A stretch of 6,381 bases of DNA from an uncultured Desulfovibrio sp. GTDB taxonomy: Bacteria; Desulfobacterota; Desulfovibrionia; Desulfovibrionales; Desulfovibrionaceae. The stretch spans positions 1 to 6,381 of the forward strand of contig CALBAX010000095.1 of assembly GCA_937926875.1 (NCBI GenBank), in the 5' to 3' direction. Positions 5,553 to 6,381 of this stretch are shown here, in pieces; position 1 is the stretch's first letter; each line of letters starts with the position of its first letter. The position numbers and the translations under genes are program-made. Below the pieces are notes generated by a model, which did not search any database, was not told the origin of the DNA, and saw nothing but the letters and a program-made list of their open reading frames with translations.

Positions 5553-5841
5553 CGAACACTTTCGGCCTGCCCTGGCCCTCCCGCTTTTCCCTGTAGTGAC
5601 GGCCAGAACTGTCCCGAAAGCGGAACGGGGCCGTGCCCTCCTCTCTTGGTAACGGCCTTGTGCGCTTGGCCAGGCTCCGGTCCTGCCGAAAGAGCGTGCA
5701 ACCATTAAAGAACGGGACGGCAGCGGTCACGACCTGCCGCCGGCCTGCCGGCAGGAGGATGTCTTCCCGCCCCCAGTCTGAAGCCCGTTCTGCCACCAAC
5801 ATTTTCCGTGACGTCCGCACGCAAACATTTTGGAACACCTC
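5553..5841. other. Intergenic region with a 12-bp palindrome, no gene recognised
   Basis: Together with the hairpin this forms the 362-base gap between lysA and the MATE gene. I see no tRNA, convincing promoter or plausible protein. Contents: a perfect palindrome CCTGCCGGCAGG at 5744-5755, whose right half can also pair with CCTGCCG at 5733-5739; and the string AACATTTT twice, at 5799-5806 and 5824-5831, shortly before the MATE start. Open frames here (for example leftward 5838-5461) run through the G/C-rich hairpin into lysA and are low-complexity and Arg/Pro/Gly-rich. Confidence 0.5.
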
Positions 5842-6381
5842 ATGCCGGAACCGGATCTCAGCGTTTCTCCCCGTGCCATCTGGAAGCTCACCTGGCCGCA
5901 GATGCTCATGATGTATCTGGTCTTCTTCATGGGCTTCATCAATATCTGGGTGGCCGGACGCATCAGCGCCGATGTGCAGGCCGCGCTCGGCATGGTCAAC
6001 CAGTGCGGCCTGTTCCTCATGGTCGTGGCCATGTCCATGTCCAGCGGCGCCACGGCAGCGGTCAGCCAGTCGCTGGGGGCCAAACGCATGCGCCGCGCCC
6101 AGCGCTACGTGGGCACCACCGTCCTGGGCAGTCTGCTGGCCGGCATCCTGGTGGCCCTGCTGGGCTGGCAGCTGGGAAGCCCCATCCTGCGCGTCCTCCA
6201 GGTCCCGGAGCGTATCCTGCCGGTCACCGCCGGTTTCTGGGACATCACCATGCTGGCCCTGCCCGCCCAGTATGTCTACGCCGCCACCGGCGTCATGTTC
6301 CGCGCTACCCGGCAGGTCCTGCCGCCGCTCTGGGTGGCGGCCACGGTCTGCGTTTTCGACCTGCTGGGCTGTCTGGGCCTG
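5842..6381 (+). CDS. MATE-family multidrug/metabolite efflux transporter (N-terminal 180 residues, cut by window edge)
   Basis: MATE proteins export cationic drugs or metabolites across the inner membrane in exchange for Na+ or H+. The frame is open from ATG 5842 to the right edge without a stop, exactly 180 codons, against about 440-460 residues for the family. Hydrophobic segments fit the first five of twelve helices: about 17-37, 50-75, 88-110, 130-152 and 160-180. The cytoplasmic loop SLGAKRMRRAQRYVG at 77-91 matches the conserved Gly-Ala-plus-basic loop after helix 2, and TWPQM at 17-21 sits at the usual N-terminal Pro position. GGAA at 5832-5835 lies 6 bases before ATG; an in-frame stop at 5809-5811 excludes a much longer start, with TTG 5830 as the only nearby alternative. 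The substrate cannot be predicted. No promoter was recognised in the gap before it. Confidence 0.9.
   Translation, partial: MPEPDLSVSPRAIWKLTWPQMLMMYLVFFMGFINIWVAGRISADVQAALGMVNQCGLFLMVVAMSMSSGATAAVSQSLGAKRMRRAQRYVGTTVLGSLLAGILVALLGWQLGSPILRVLQVPERILPVTAGFWDITMLALPAQYVYAATGVMFRATRQVLPPLWVAATVCVFDLLGCLGL

Noticed and set aside
4043..5701. 552-codon open frame on the minus strand opposite lysA
   Set aside because: Antisense of a complete LysA with all active-site motifs; the composition is typical of a shadow frame and it runs through the intergenic hairpin.
5461..5838. 125-codon minus-strand frame in the lysA-MATE gap
   Set aside because: It includes the translated hairpin, is Arg/Gly/Pro-rich, overlaps the end of lysA and lacks a ribosome binding site or known motif.

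Overview
The window looks like an ordinary chromosomal segment of a GC-rich, probably Desulfovibrio-like (Desulfovibrionaceae) bacterium. I infer this from the GC-rich third codon positions, the style of the TrpE and LysA proteins and the use of a type III glutamine synthetase; no ribosomal RNA or other decisive marker is present. I see no mobile element, CRISPR array, tRNA or rRNA.

Layout. The left 3.8 kb is transcribed leftward (minus strand). In transcription order it holds an FKBP-type SlyD-like peptidyl-prolyl isomerase (3794 to 3372), then glnN, a 730-residue type III glutamine synthetase (3343 to 1151), then a trp regulatory leader (1150 to 916), then trpE, which runs off the left edge. 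The right part is transcribed rightward: lysA, diaminopimelate decarboxylase (4199-5479), then a 362-base gap with a long G/C-rich hairpin, then the first 180 codons of a MATE-family efflux transporter that runs off the right edge. trpE and the MATE gene are open at the window edges.

The most interesting element is a complete transcription attenuator before trpE. It has a promoter whose -35 box directly abuts the glnN stop codon, a 26-residue leader peptide with tandem Trp codons, a 10-pair antiterminator, and a near-textbook intrinsic terminator (14-bp stem, 4-base loop, 7 T) ending 21 bases before the trpE start. The geometry fits the classical ribosome-stalling model. The leader peptide sits at 1087-1007 and confirms that the partial gene is trpE rather than pabB.

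How the genes work together. glnN makes glutamine, the amide donor for anthranilate synthase (TrpE with its glutaminase partner). trpE starts tryptophan synthesis and lysA ends lysine synthesis, so most of the window is amino-acid biosynthesis. The FKBP and glnN lie 28 bases apart and are probably co-transcribed. No clear terminator separates glnN from the trp leader, so the attenuator could also gate read-through from glnN. The 404-base divergent region between the FKBP gene and lysA holds a candidate promoter for each direction and only a very doubtful 19-codon ORF.
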